Both the position numbers and the translations under genes were made by a program. A DNA stretch of 36,812 nucleotides from Caryophanon sp. (lineage in GTDB: Bacteria > Bacillota > Bacilli > Bacillales_A > Planococcaceae). Shown piece after piece: positions 1 to 7,573 of the stretch. The DNA lies in assembly GCA_018384745.1 (NCBI GenBank), contig JAHAYH010000023.1, positions 1-36,812 of the forward strand. Reading direction: 5' to 3'. The notes under the pieces were generated by a model. That model was not told the DNA's origin and searched no databases. It worked only from the letters and a program-made list of their open reading frames with translations. The first letter of the stretch is position 1; each line of letters begins with the position of its first letter.

Positions 1-192
<192 letters not shown>

Positions 193-269
193 TAATTGTT
201 TTGATCATGTTGAATCTGTAGTCTCAAACTGGTGCGTTTCATTCGATTTCCACTTATGTCTTAGAGCTT

Positions 270-1220
270 TTAATATTCCAATGCTACACGTGCCTCTAGC
301 CATGTCACAGCACGCCTTAAAATATCCGCACGAAGCTCGACCAAATTCCCATAGTGATAAAAGAACATCATTTTCTCATCAACAGGCCGCGTCGTCGTTG
401 GCTGTTCGGTCAATACGAAGTGCGCAAACGTTTCAGCAAAATCTTCAGAAATACTCGTCATCGCATATTCCGATACATAATAATCTACTGCATCAGGCTG
501 TGCTGTCGTATAAAAAGCATCATAATAATGCTTAATATACGAATCATCGCGAAAACATAAGTCGTCGATCCATAAGCTCGTGCAACTCTCTTTATCCGCA
601 TAATAATCAATTTCCTCATCACGCATCGATAATAAATGCGCAAATTCATGAATGTACGTCACCATCGTTTCCGACGCAAGCTCTATATTTTCTTCATTCA
701 CACCGAGCGTCCAGCGCCCTACTGCCTCTTCCGGATTATTCATATACACATGCGCAAGCGTCTCACCACTTTCAAACACTTCAAACGTATTTAAATCAAA
801 CCGTGCATATTCAGGAATGAGCCAAGCAAAATCAAACCATAACTCCGCGTGCAGATCCATCTCATGTTGTGATACGTCCTCTTCCGTTTCAATACGTTCG
901 TGCTGTAGATCAATCTGATACGAAGCGATGATGCGAAAAGCTTCATCTGTGGCGATGCTTTCTTCCTCCGTTAGCGAACCGTACACATGTTGCAGCTGTG
1001 CAATGATAGCATGACCAAACGCCGCACATTGCTGCCCTTCGCACGTAAGCGGCGGTGCACAAATCATCTCTTCAGCTAAATATTGCTGCTGTTCTGCGCA
1101 TACGTCCTCTACCGCACCTTCCGCAACATCACTAATATGTACATCGTCAAGCAATGCTTCATCACTACATGCGATCAACATGACGACGAGCAACAACCCA
1201 ACCCATTTCCGCACAATCAT
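270..1220 (-). CDS. Putative zinc metallopeptidase lipoprotein
   Basis: The 316-residue product starts with a short signal peptide ending in a lipobox, LIAC, with the lipidated cysteine at 18, so it should be anchored on the outer face of the membrane. An HEFAH zinc motif (HExxH) lies at 191-195. A downstream SEDFAETFAHFV segment at about 258-269 could supply the third, glutamate ligand, as in gluzincin-like enzymes. Six further cysteines (41, 54, 60, 65, 213, 222) may form disulfides. The ATG at 1220 is preceded by AAAAAGGGGGCG, a good ribosome binding site. I do not recognise a named family and the substrate is unknown. It stands alone, with a repeat-bearing gap upstream and the left-edge repeat downstream. 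Confidence 0.7.
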   Translation of the reverse strand: MIVRKWVGLLLVVMLIACSDEALLDDVHISDVAEGAVEDVCAEQQQYLAEEMICAPPLTCEGQQCAAFGHAIIAQLQHVYGSLTEEESIATDEAFRIIASYQIDLQHERIETEEDVSQHEMDLHAELWFDFAWLIPEYARFDLNTFEVFESGETLAHVYMNNPEEAVGRWTLGVNEENIELASETMVTYIHEFAHLLSMRDEEIDYYADKESCTSLWIDDLCFRDDSYIKHYYDAFYTTAQPDAVDYYVSEYAMTSISEDFAETFAHFVLTEQPTTTRPVDEKMMFFYHYGNLVELRADILRRAVTWLEARVALEY

Positions 1221-1250
1221 CGCCCCCTTTTTGGCTCTTCACCATAACAT

Positions 1251-1311
1251 GGGGTTGCTTTTCACGTCGAGGCAGGCTTTCCGCGGACTCCAGCTTTCGG
1301 TGATGAACCCC
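1251..1311. repeat. Hairpin-forming intergenic repeat
   Basis: The arms GGGGTT (1251-1256) and AACCCC (1306-1311) are perfect complements around a core with GTCGAGGCAGGCTTTCCGCGG. The core resembles the last bases of the window (TTCGAGCAGGCTTTTCTGGGG). It lies in the 236-base gap between two divergently transcribed genes. A run of T follows on the plus strand, but no plus-strand gene lies upstream to be terminated. Confidence 0.45.
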
Positions 1312-1456
1312 CTTTTTGTTATATTTGACTTTATATGTATCCGCATGAAATGTAAATATATTAGTGAACAGTAACAAATGTCCTTCCAATAGCGAGACGT
1401 GTTATTTCGCGTTTTTCATGGTATGCTGAAGGCATTGATGTAGGAGGTTTTAGATT

Positions 1457-2179
1457 ATGGCAACGATTCAGGAAATTAACGAGCAAGCACGCGGCTTAAA
1501 GCGTGAAGGAAAATATGATGAGGCGTTATCGCTGTATTCAGAAGCATTAAAGGCGCTGAATAATGCGCTTGATGAATTTGAAGCAACAGGAACAGCACCT
1601 GCTGTTGAAGATGGTGAAGAGCCTGCAACGAAGGATTTCATCTTATTCCAACTACAAGCAACGTATTACAACTTAGCAAAAATTGCGTACTTAAAAGAAG
1701 ACCCAAGCTATGCGATTCGCGCGTATTTAGCTGCGACGCATATCGAAGTGTCGAAAGTAGCAAGCGACATTCGTACAGGTGAACTAAGCGAAGAATATAA
1801 AAAAGCATTCCGTCAAATTCCAAAAGATGCGGTGGCACAGCTACCACACCCAGCAGCGGCATACATTTACTTCGAGCGCGATAAACCTCGCCACATTGCG
1901 CATGCATTTATGGATTACAACGAAGACTTTTTAACAAGCGCGGAAGCAAACCCGAAATATGTCGCAGCATATAAAGCAAATCTTCGCGGAGACGGCTCAT
2001 ATGAAGACGTATTACAACAGCAAGGCATTACGGAACAAGATGTTCAAGCAGCCGAACTGCAATTTTACTGGCCGTTTGGGGCACGCTTCTTCATGAAAAA
2101 TGGCATCGACTGGTCACGCATTGACGACACAAACGTATTTGAAATTTACTTCGAATCTGAGGAGCGTCAAACACGCTAA
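1457..2179 (+). CDS. TPR-like protein of unknown function
   Basis: A soluble 240-residue protein. Residues 1-40 (AxxLKREGKYDEALSLYSEALKAL) form a clear tetratricopeptide-type helix pair, and residues 65-95 (YYNLAKIAYLKEDPSYAIRAYLAA) form a second. The C-terminal half has no motif I know. A strong AGGAGG at 1442-1447 sets the ATG start. The TAA stop overlaps the ATG of the next gene by one base, so the two are translationally coupled. The role is unknown; TPR proteins usually hold partners, and the coupled phosphatase is the obvious candidate. Confidence 0.8.
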   Translation: MATIQEINEQARGLKREGKYDEALSLYSEALKALNNALDEFEATGTAPAVEDGEEPATKDFILFQLQATYYNLAKIAYLKEDPSYAIRAYLAATHIEVSKVASDIRTGELSEEYKKAFRQIPKDAVAQLPHPAAAYIYFERDKPRHIAHAFMDYNEDFLTSAEANPKYVAAYKANLRGDGSYEDVLQQQGITEQDVQAAELQFYWPFGARFFMKNGIDWSRIDDTNVFEIYFESEERQTR

Positions 2180-2967
2180 TGTTACTTGAACAAGTTGTAC
2201 ATGTCATTAAACAATGCGAGCCGTACATTACATCTCGTCAGTTCGATGTATCGAATAAAGTGAGTGCGTCGGATTATTTAACGTCAATGGATGTTGCAAT
2301 CGAAGCGTATTTAAAAGAGCATTTATTACCGCTTGTACCTGGAAGTGGCTTTGTCGGGGAAGAAAGCGATGCACACGCCGTTACGAGCGATTACGTGTGG
2401 GTTGTCGATCCGATTGATGGCACGTCTAACTTCGTGCGCGATTTAGGACTAAGCGTCATTTCAGTGGCGTTATTGTATAAGCAAGAACCGGTTCTCGCTG
2501 TTATTTACCACGCCACACGTCAAGAGCTGTTTACCGCTGAAAAAGGACGCGGTGCATATTGTAACGGTGTGCAGCTACATGTATCAGAGCGCGACTTTGC
2601 GCACGCCGTATACTGCACAGCCTTTTCGATGATCAAGCGAGAATTTGCGAAGCCATGCATGGACATTATGGAAGAAATTTATGCACAGTGCGATGATTTC
2701 CGTCGTCTTGGTGCAGCAGCACTTGAACTAGCACAACTAGCAGCTGGTCGCGTAGAACTTTACTTTGAAATGCGCCTGCATCCGTGGGATTATGCAGCAG
2801 GACAACTGTTAATTGAAGAAGCTGGCGGTTACGTTGGCACAATCGGTTACGCACGTCCTGTGTTCAACCGACCGATTCCATTTTTCGCGGCAAATTCAAA
2901 GGAAAGCTTCGACAAAATTCGCGCCATTATTGAGCGTCACGTACCAACTATTCCATACGAAGATTAA
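2179..2967 (+). CDS. Inositol monophosphatase family phosphatase
   Basis: The 262-residue protein has the complete metal-dependent phosphatase signature of the IMPase/SuhB/CysQ family: GEES at 60-63, DPIDGTSN at 77-84 and HPWDYAAG at 201-208, which supply the Mg2+ ligands. Its length is typical. Possible substrates include inositol phosphates, sugar phosphates, NADP and PAP, and the sequence does not decide between them. The ATG overlaps the preceding TAA, giving a coupled two-gene operon that ends in the hairpin just downstream. Confidence 0.88.
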   Translation: MLLEQVVHVIKQCEPYITSRQFDVSNKVSASDYLTSMDVAIEAYLKEHLLPLVPGSGFVGEESDAHAVTSDYVWVVDPIDGTSNFVRDLGLSVISVALLYKQEPVLAVIYHATRQELFTAEKGRGAYCNGVQLHVSERDFAHAVYCTAFSMIKREFAKPCMDIMEEIYAQCDDFRRLGAAALELAQLAAGRVELYFEMRLHPWDYAAGQLLIEEAGGYVGTIGYARPVFNRPIPFFAANSKESFDKIRAIIERHVPTIPYED

Positions 2968-2969
2968 CG

Positions 2970-3009
2970 AAAAAAACACGACAGAGACGATGCTCTGCCG
3001 TGTTTTTTT
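2970..3009. terminator. Convergent intrinsic terminator
   Basis: Arms of 17 bases (2970-2986 and 2993-3009) end in runs of seven A and seven T around the loop ACGATG. One position is an A-C mismatch on the plus strand but a G-U wobble on the minus strand. The hairpin sits between the phosphatase gene and the oppositely oriented acetyltransferase gene and can serve both. Confidence 0.85.
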
Positions 3010-3014
3010 GTCGT

Positions 3015-3515
3015 TTATGCCAACTGCTCAAAGCCGTACGTATAAAGGCGAATATGCTCGTCATCAATGACCGCATCTTGCACATCAATTGGCTGACCTC
3101 CAAGCTTATCAAAAAATGACAAGCTCGCTGCATCATCAATGACGCGCAAGTACACTTTATGCGCACCTTGGTCCTTCATGACGCTTAAAAAATGCTTTAA
3201 TAAATCGCGTCCATGCCCAAGTCCGTTATGCTCTGGCTTTACGTATAAGCTCAGTAGCTCTGCGTCATACCCTGGATAATTTTCCTTGCGTACCAGTCCC
3301 CCGCTCACAAAGCCAAGCACATGGCCGTCTTTTTCAACGACGAATGTGTGCATTTTTTCGTTGGCGACATTGTCCTCCCATAAGTACGTGCGCTTTTCAT
3401 GTGATAACGTTTGTAAAAATTGCTCGCTTACATGCTCCGTATATGTCGCTTGCCAGCATTGTATTTGTAACGTCGCAATCGCTGCTGCGTCGTTTGCTGT
3501 TGCCGATCGAATCAT
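3015..3515 (-). CDS. GNAT family N-acetyltransferase
   Basis: The 166-residue single-domain protein has the GNAT fold. The acetyl-CoA pyrophosphate loop (motif A) is visible as LSLYVKPEHNGLGHGRDLL at about 89-107, followed by the late VYLRVIDDAASLSFFDKLGG segment (motif B). It transfers an acetyl group to an amine; the substrate cannot be inferred. ATG at 3515 follows an AAGGGGG box. It appears monocistronic. Confidence 0.85.
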   Translation of the reverse strand: MIRSATANDAAAIATLQIQCWQATYTEHVSEQFLQTLSHEKRTYLWEDNVANEKMHTFVVEKDGHVLGFVSGGLVRKENYPGYDAELLSLYVKPEHNGLGHGRDLLKHFLSVMKDQGAHKVYLRVIDDAASLSFFDKLGGQPIDVQDAVIDDEHIRLYTYGFEQLA

Positions 3516-3593
3516 TGTTTCCAGCCCCCTTTATGTGTACTCTTTATTATTTCACGTTCTAAAAGGAGTTGAAAACAAAAAACTCAGAAAAAT

Positions 3594-4964
3594 TTATGAA
3601 ACATGTGTTGGTTGCTCGCTCGTCTTCACCGCTTTGCCATAAGAAAACGTTTGGCGCACCTCTTGCTGCCATACTGTTTTACCACGCACAATCGTTCGTT
3701 CAACGCGCACGGGGAACGTATGCCCTTCATAAATAGACTCTTTATGACGCGCTTCCATGTTCGCGACAGTCGCCGTTTGAGGATTGTAGCTCATGATCGT
3801 GATATCCGCGTCGTAGCCAACTGCTAGCTCGCCTTTTTGCGTTAATGAAAAGCGCTCTGCGACATTTTTCGTGAAGAAACGCGCCACAAATGGTAATGGT
3901 AAATGATGCTTAATCGCAAGCTCGAGTAACGCAACGTACGTAAACTGCCCACCGTTAATGCCACCCCATGCTTCAAAAATATGACGCTTCGTTAAATCTT
4001 TTAACGCATACGGCGCGGGCGAATGATCCGATGTTATAAAGTCAAACTTTCCCGCTGCAAATAGTCGCTGCAATGCGTGTTGCTCTTGTTCATTCCGCAA
4101 TGGTGGTGCACATTTTGCAACCGCACCGAACTCATGCAATGCGCCTTCATTGAACAGCAAATAATGTGGACATGTCTCAAGCGTCACATCAAGCCCTTCT
4201 TCCTTCGCTGCTTGAATCGCTTCCACCGCTTTTGCGCTGCTAATATGCACAAAGTGAAGCGCACATTTTGTTAAACGTGCATAATGTAGCGCGCGTGTCA
4301 CCGCTTCAACTTCCGCTTCAATCGGACGACTTGCACTGTACGCCTCAAACGTTATATGCCCTGCACCGATCGCTTCGTCCTTTAAATAGCGCGTCATCGT
4401 TTCACTTTCAGCGTGCAATGCTAAAATTTTCCCGAGACGCGCAATTTCATACATGCCTGCTAGAAGCGTCTCATCGTCGACACGTTCAAATTCATCGTTG
4501 CCTGAATCCGATAAAAACGCCTTAAATCCGACAACGCCTGCGTCAGCCATCGCTTGTAAATGTTCGATGTTGCCTGGCACTAAACCGCCCCACAACCCGA
4601 AGTCAACAAGTGACGACTCATGTGCTGCACGCTCTTTTTGTGCGTATGCACCTGCTGTGATCGTTGATGGACTGCCGTTTAATGGCATATCTAAAAACGT
4701 TGTGATCCCACCAGCTGCAAGCATCGTCGAGCCGGTTTTGAATCCTTCCCATTTCAGCGGGCTCGGCTCGTTCATATGCACATGCGCATCAATACCACCT
4801 GGTAATACGAGCTGATTTGTCGCATCGATTTCTTCCATACCACGCATAATGAGCTGTCGTTCAATGGCGACAATGACACCATGTTGAATCGCAACATCTG
4901 CTTCAATTACGCGGTCGCGTAATACTACTTGTCCATTCCGGATGATTGTATCAACGAACTGCAT
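3594..4964 (-). CDS. allB: Allantoinase
   Basis: Hydrolyses the ring of allantoin to allantoate in the cytosol. The 456-residue amidohydrolase shows the full binuclear-metal set: H61 and H63 in GGIDAHVHMNEP, probable carboxylated lysine K148 in GFKAF, H184 in LHAE, H240 in HFVHIS, and D313 in TSDHSPAP. The VHMNEP and SDHSPAP contexts favour allantoinase over dihydroorotase or hydantoinase, and the neighbours agree. It is the last gene of allC-pucG-allB. The start lies 40 bases inside pucG behind a strong GGAGGAG, so translation is coupled. Confidence 0.95.
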   Translation of the reverse strand: MQFVDTIIRNGQVVLRDRVIEADVAIQHGVIVAIERQLIMRGMEEIDATNQLVLPGGIDAHVHMNEPSPLKWEGFKTGSTMLAAGGITTFLDMPLNGSPSTITAGAYAQKERAAHESSLVDFGLWGGLVPGNIEHLQAMADAGVVGFKAFLSDSGNDEFERVDDETLLAGMYEIARLGKILALHAESETMTRYLKDEAIGAGHITFEAYSASRPIEAEVEAVTRALHYARLTKCALHFVHISSAKAVEAIQAAKEEGLDVTLETCPHYLLFNEGALHEFGAVAKCAPPLRNEQEQHALQRLFAAGKFDFITSDHSPAPYALKDLTKRHIFEAWGGINGGQFTYVALLELAIKHHLPLPFVARFFTKNVAERFSLTQKGELAVGYDADITIMSYNPQTATVANMEARHKESIYEGHTFPVRVERTIVRGKTVWQQEVRQTFSYGKAVKTSEQPTHVS

Positions 4965-6202
4965 CGCGTCTCCTCCTTCGTTGCCGCATAAAAGTGTAGC
5001 GCTGCTTGTAACGCTTCTCCGCGGTGAATCGTTGCGCCTGCATAAATGAGCGACGCCTCTAATGCGCTTAATACAGCGAGCACATTTTCTTTTCGACAGC
5101 TATAGCCCATCGTACCAATGCGCCAAATTTTGCCGTGTAGCGGACCAAATGATGACGCAATTTCAACGCCGAACTGCTCAAGCATAAAGGCACGCACTGC
5201 ATCACCATCAATGTTTTCTGGAATATGCACACATGTTACGCACGTTAACTTATGTGCACGCTCGCCAAACAATGAAAGCCCCATCGCCTGTAGCCCTTGT
5301 TCTAATGCTTCTGCATGATACGCATGACGACCGAAGCGCACCGGCAATGTTTCCTCAAGTGTTACTCGCACACCTTCTCGCAGTGCATAGAGCATCGTCG
5401 TCGCTTCTGTATGGTGATTTAAACGGCGCGGGCTCCAGTAATCCATGAGCATCGCTAAGTCAAAGTAGTTTGACGCAATTGCTACATTCCCTGCATACTG
5501 TGCGTCGTCTGCGGTTGCAATGCCGCGCTCTACTTTTTTGCGCTGCAATACAACTCGCTCAATGCGCTCATTAAACGTAATCGGCGCCATCCCTGCTGGA
5601 ATCGATAAACATTTTTGCGTGCCACCGATACAAGCATCAATGCACCAGTCATCCACGCGTACATCGACACCTCCGATCGACGCAACGGCATCGACAACGA
5701 GTAGCACATCATTGCCACGACAATAGCGCCCAATTTGCGCAAGTGGCTGCAAGCGTCCTGTTGATGTTTCACCGTGTACGAGCGCTACTATTTTTGGCTT
5801 GTGCGCCGCGATTGCATCGATGACCACTTGCTCATCAAACACCTCACCCCATTCACAGTCAATCGTCACGACGTTAGCGCCGTATCGCTCTGCAATTTCA
5901 ACAAGCAGATGCCCAAATCGTCCATATACGGGAACCAATACTGTATCGCCTCGCTCAATAATGCTAGCAAGCACCGCTTCGTTTCCTGAACGCGACGTGC
6001 CATCGATTGGGAAAGCCCATTGATTCGTCGTTTGGAAAAGCTCACGCAGCATATCCATCACTTCATTCATCATCGTCGTAAAACTCGGGTCAAACTGCCC
6101 AACAATATTCGTTGTCATTGCGCGCAATACGCGAGGATCTGCCTCAACAGGACCTGGTGTCATAATTGTTCGTTGTGGTACGTGTAACGGTTGCCATTTC
6201 AT
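4925..6202 (-). CDS. pucG: (S)-ureidoglycine--glyoxylate aminotransferase
   Basis: A PLP-dependent class V aminotransferase (AGXT type). The PLP lysine is in GGTQKCLSIPAG (about residue 197 from this start), and the GTSRSG phosphate loop and VVDAVASIGG are present. In Bacillus, PucG moves the amino group of ureidoglycine to glyoxylate, giving oxalurate (N-carbamoyl-2-oxoglycine) and glycine. I place the start at the ATG at 6202, because the AAGGAG formed by the upstream gene's stop (6211-6216) sits 8 bases before it. The GTG at 6211 lies inside that Shine-Dalgarno. The end overlaps allB by 40 bases. Confidence 0.93.
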   Translation of the reverse strand: MKWQPLHVPQRTIMTPGPVEADPRVLRAMTTNIVGQFDPSFTTMMNEVMDMLRELFQTTNQWAFPIDGTSRSGNEAVLASIIERGDTVLVPVYGRFGHLLVEIAERYGANVVTIDCEWGEVFDEQVVIDAIAAHKPKIVALVHGETSTGRLQPLAQIGRYCRGNDVLLVVDAVASIGGVDVRVDDWCIDACIGGTQKCLSIPAGMAPITFNERIERVVLQRKKVERGIATADDAQYAGNVAIASNYFDLAMLMDYWSPRRLNHHTEATTMLYALREGVRVTLEETLPVRFGRHAYHAEALEQGLQAMGLSLFGERAHKLTCVTCVHIPENIDGDAVRAFMLEQFGVEIASSFGPLHGKIWRIGTMGYSCRKENVLAVLSALEASLIYAGATIHRGEALQAALHFYAATKEETRCSSLIQSSGMDK

Positions 6203-6214
6203 CGCCTTCACTCC

Positions 6215-7423
6215 TTAATATGCTAGTTGATAAAGCACTGCTTTTAATACGTCAATACCTGTTTGCAGCTGCTCTGCTGCGGTGTATTCCTTCGGTGAAT
6301 GACTAATGCCATCTTTACTCGGCACAAACAATAACGTCGTCGGCACAACTTCACCGAACACTTGCGCATCATGCCCTGCACCACTCACCATTTCTTCATA
6401 TGAAATGTCGTGCTGCTGCAAATACGTCTTCACCCATTCGTTTACATGTGCATCCATCGCCACTGGTGCAACGTCGAGCCATTGTTCAATGCCATACGTC
6501 ACCCCATGCTGTGCAGCAATTTCAGCAAGTGCTGAAAAAATTTTTTCACAATACGCGATGATGGTAGCTTCATCGTAATGACGCACATCCAATGTAAACT
6601 TCACATCATTTGCAATGACATTTGGAACATTCGGGGAAATGTGCATTTGTCCTGTTGTCGCAACAAGTGTGTCATCAAATGCATTTGCCTCCTCGGTGAA
6701 GCGTGCAATACAGGTTGCGGCTGCTACAAGCGCATCTTGACGGTAAGGCATCGGCGTTGTGCCTGCGTGATTGCTCTCCCCACGAATCGTGATCGTATAG
6801 CGGCGCTGTCCGACAATATGTGTCACGACCCCAATATCCTTTTGCTTGCGCTCAAGCACTTGGCCTTGCTCAATATGTAGCTCGACAAAACGATTTACGC
6901 GACGCACGGTTGGTACACCATCAATGCCACATGCTGCGCGTGCAACGTGTAACGGAATGCCATGTTGATCGATGACGCCGTCCATATGCGCTAAATTGTA
7001 TTGTCCAACGACACTGCGAGACCCCCAAAACGTTAACGGGAAGCGACTGCCTTCCTCTTCACAAAGCGATACGACCTCCAATGTTTTTTTCGGTCGACCA
7101 TGTTCTTCAAGCAGCTCGGTTACCGCGACAATGCTTGCGATCACACCGTAAGCGCCGTCTAGTTTCCCACCGTTTACAACCGTATCAACATGCGATCCTG
7201 TTAAAATGATGTCGTCTGTTTGCGTGCCCTCGATGCGACCAAAGACGTTTCCAACCGCATCGATGTCTGTCGTTAGCCCACCTTGTTCCATACGTGTACG
7301 CAACGCTTGCTGCGCTTGTTGCCACTCCGCTGTATATAATAAACGCGTCACACCACCATCTTCGGTTAAGCCAAATTGCGCGAGCCAATCTACTTGTTGT
7401 TGCACCGTTGTTTTAATCATCAT
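6215..7423 (-). CDS. allC: Allantoate amidohydrolase
   Basis: An M20-type metal-dependent amidohydrolase of the allantoate/ureidopropionase/carbamoylase group (Bacillus PucF, E. coli AllC). It converts allantoate to ureidoglycine, CO2 and ammonia. Visible metal-site motifs are GSHVDTVVNGGKLDG (about 76-90), CEEEGSRF (121-128), VELHIEQG and GISHSPKEY. Length is normal. A GTG at 7432 is possible, but AGAGGTGAG overlaps it and fits the ATG at 7423 or 7420 better. First gene of allC-pucG-allB; its TAA forms part of the pucG ribosome binding site. Confidence 0.93.
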   Translation of the reverse strand: MMIKTTVQQQVDWLAQFGLTEDGGVTRLLYTAEWQQAQQALRTRMEQGGLTTDIDAVGNVFGRIEGTQTDDIILTGSHVDTVVNGGKLDGAYGVIASIVAVTELLEEHGRPKKTLEVVSLCEEEGSRFPLTFWGSRSVVGQYNLAHMDGVIDQHGIPLHVARAACGIDGVPTVRRVNRFVELHIEQGQVLERKQKDIGVVTHIVGQRRYTITIRGESNHAGTTPMPYRQDALVAAATCIARFTEEANAFDDTLVATTGQMHISPNVPNVIANDVKFTLDVRHYDEATIIAYCEKIFSALAEIAAQHGVTYGIEQWLDVAPVAMDAHVNEWVKTYLQQHDISYEEMVSGAGHDAQVFGEVVPTTLLFVPSKDGISHSPKEYTAAEQLQTGIDVLKAVLYQLAY

Positions 7424-7476
7424 TTTGCTCACCTCTGACTTTCTATGTAAGGTTTTCTATCTTGTTTATGTTATTA

Positions 7477-7482
7477 ATTATA
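7477..7482 (-). promoter_or_regulatory. Candidate -10 of the allC-pucG-allB operon
   Basis: TATAAT reads on the minus strand 54 bases before the allC start. No good -35 hexamer is found at 17 bases, which would suit an activator-dependent promoter served by PucR. Low certainty. Confidence 0.35.
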
Positions 7483-7513
7483 CGAATTTTCTGTCTTTCA
7501 TTCATTGACATGT

Positions 7514-7545
7514 TTGCACAAAATTTTTACAGTAGTTGTATACAA
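7514..7545. promoter_or_regulatory. Candidate PucR operator region
   Basis: Contains the 12-mer TTGCACAAAATT (7514-7525), repeated exactly at 10694-10705 upstream of the flavoprotein gene, and the perfect palindrome TTGTATACAA (7536-7545). TACAAT at 7541-7546 could be the pucR -10. It lies between the divergent allC and pucR genes. The B. subtilis PucR box as I recall it (WWWCNTTGGTTAA) is not seen here. Confidence 0.35.
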
Positions 7546-7573
7546 TCACTAAATTTTTGGAGGTGCTGCTTAG

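Noticed and set aside
3516-3593. Terminator after allB (TGAGTT and AACTC near 3565-3592)
   Set aside because: Only five weak pairs and a broken T run; too poor to call.
7433-7573. Canonical B. subtilis PucR box
   Set aside because: No sequence close to WWWCNTTGGTTAA was found between allC and pucR.
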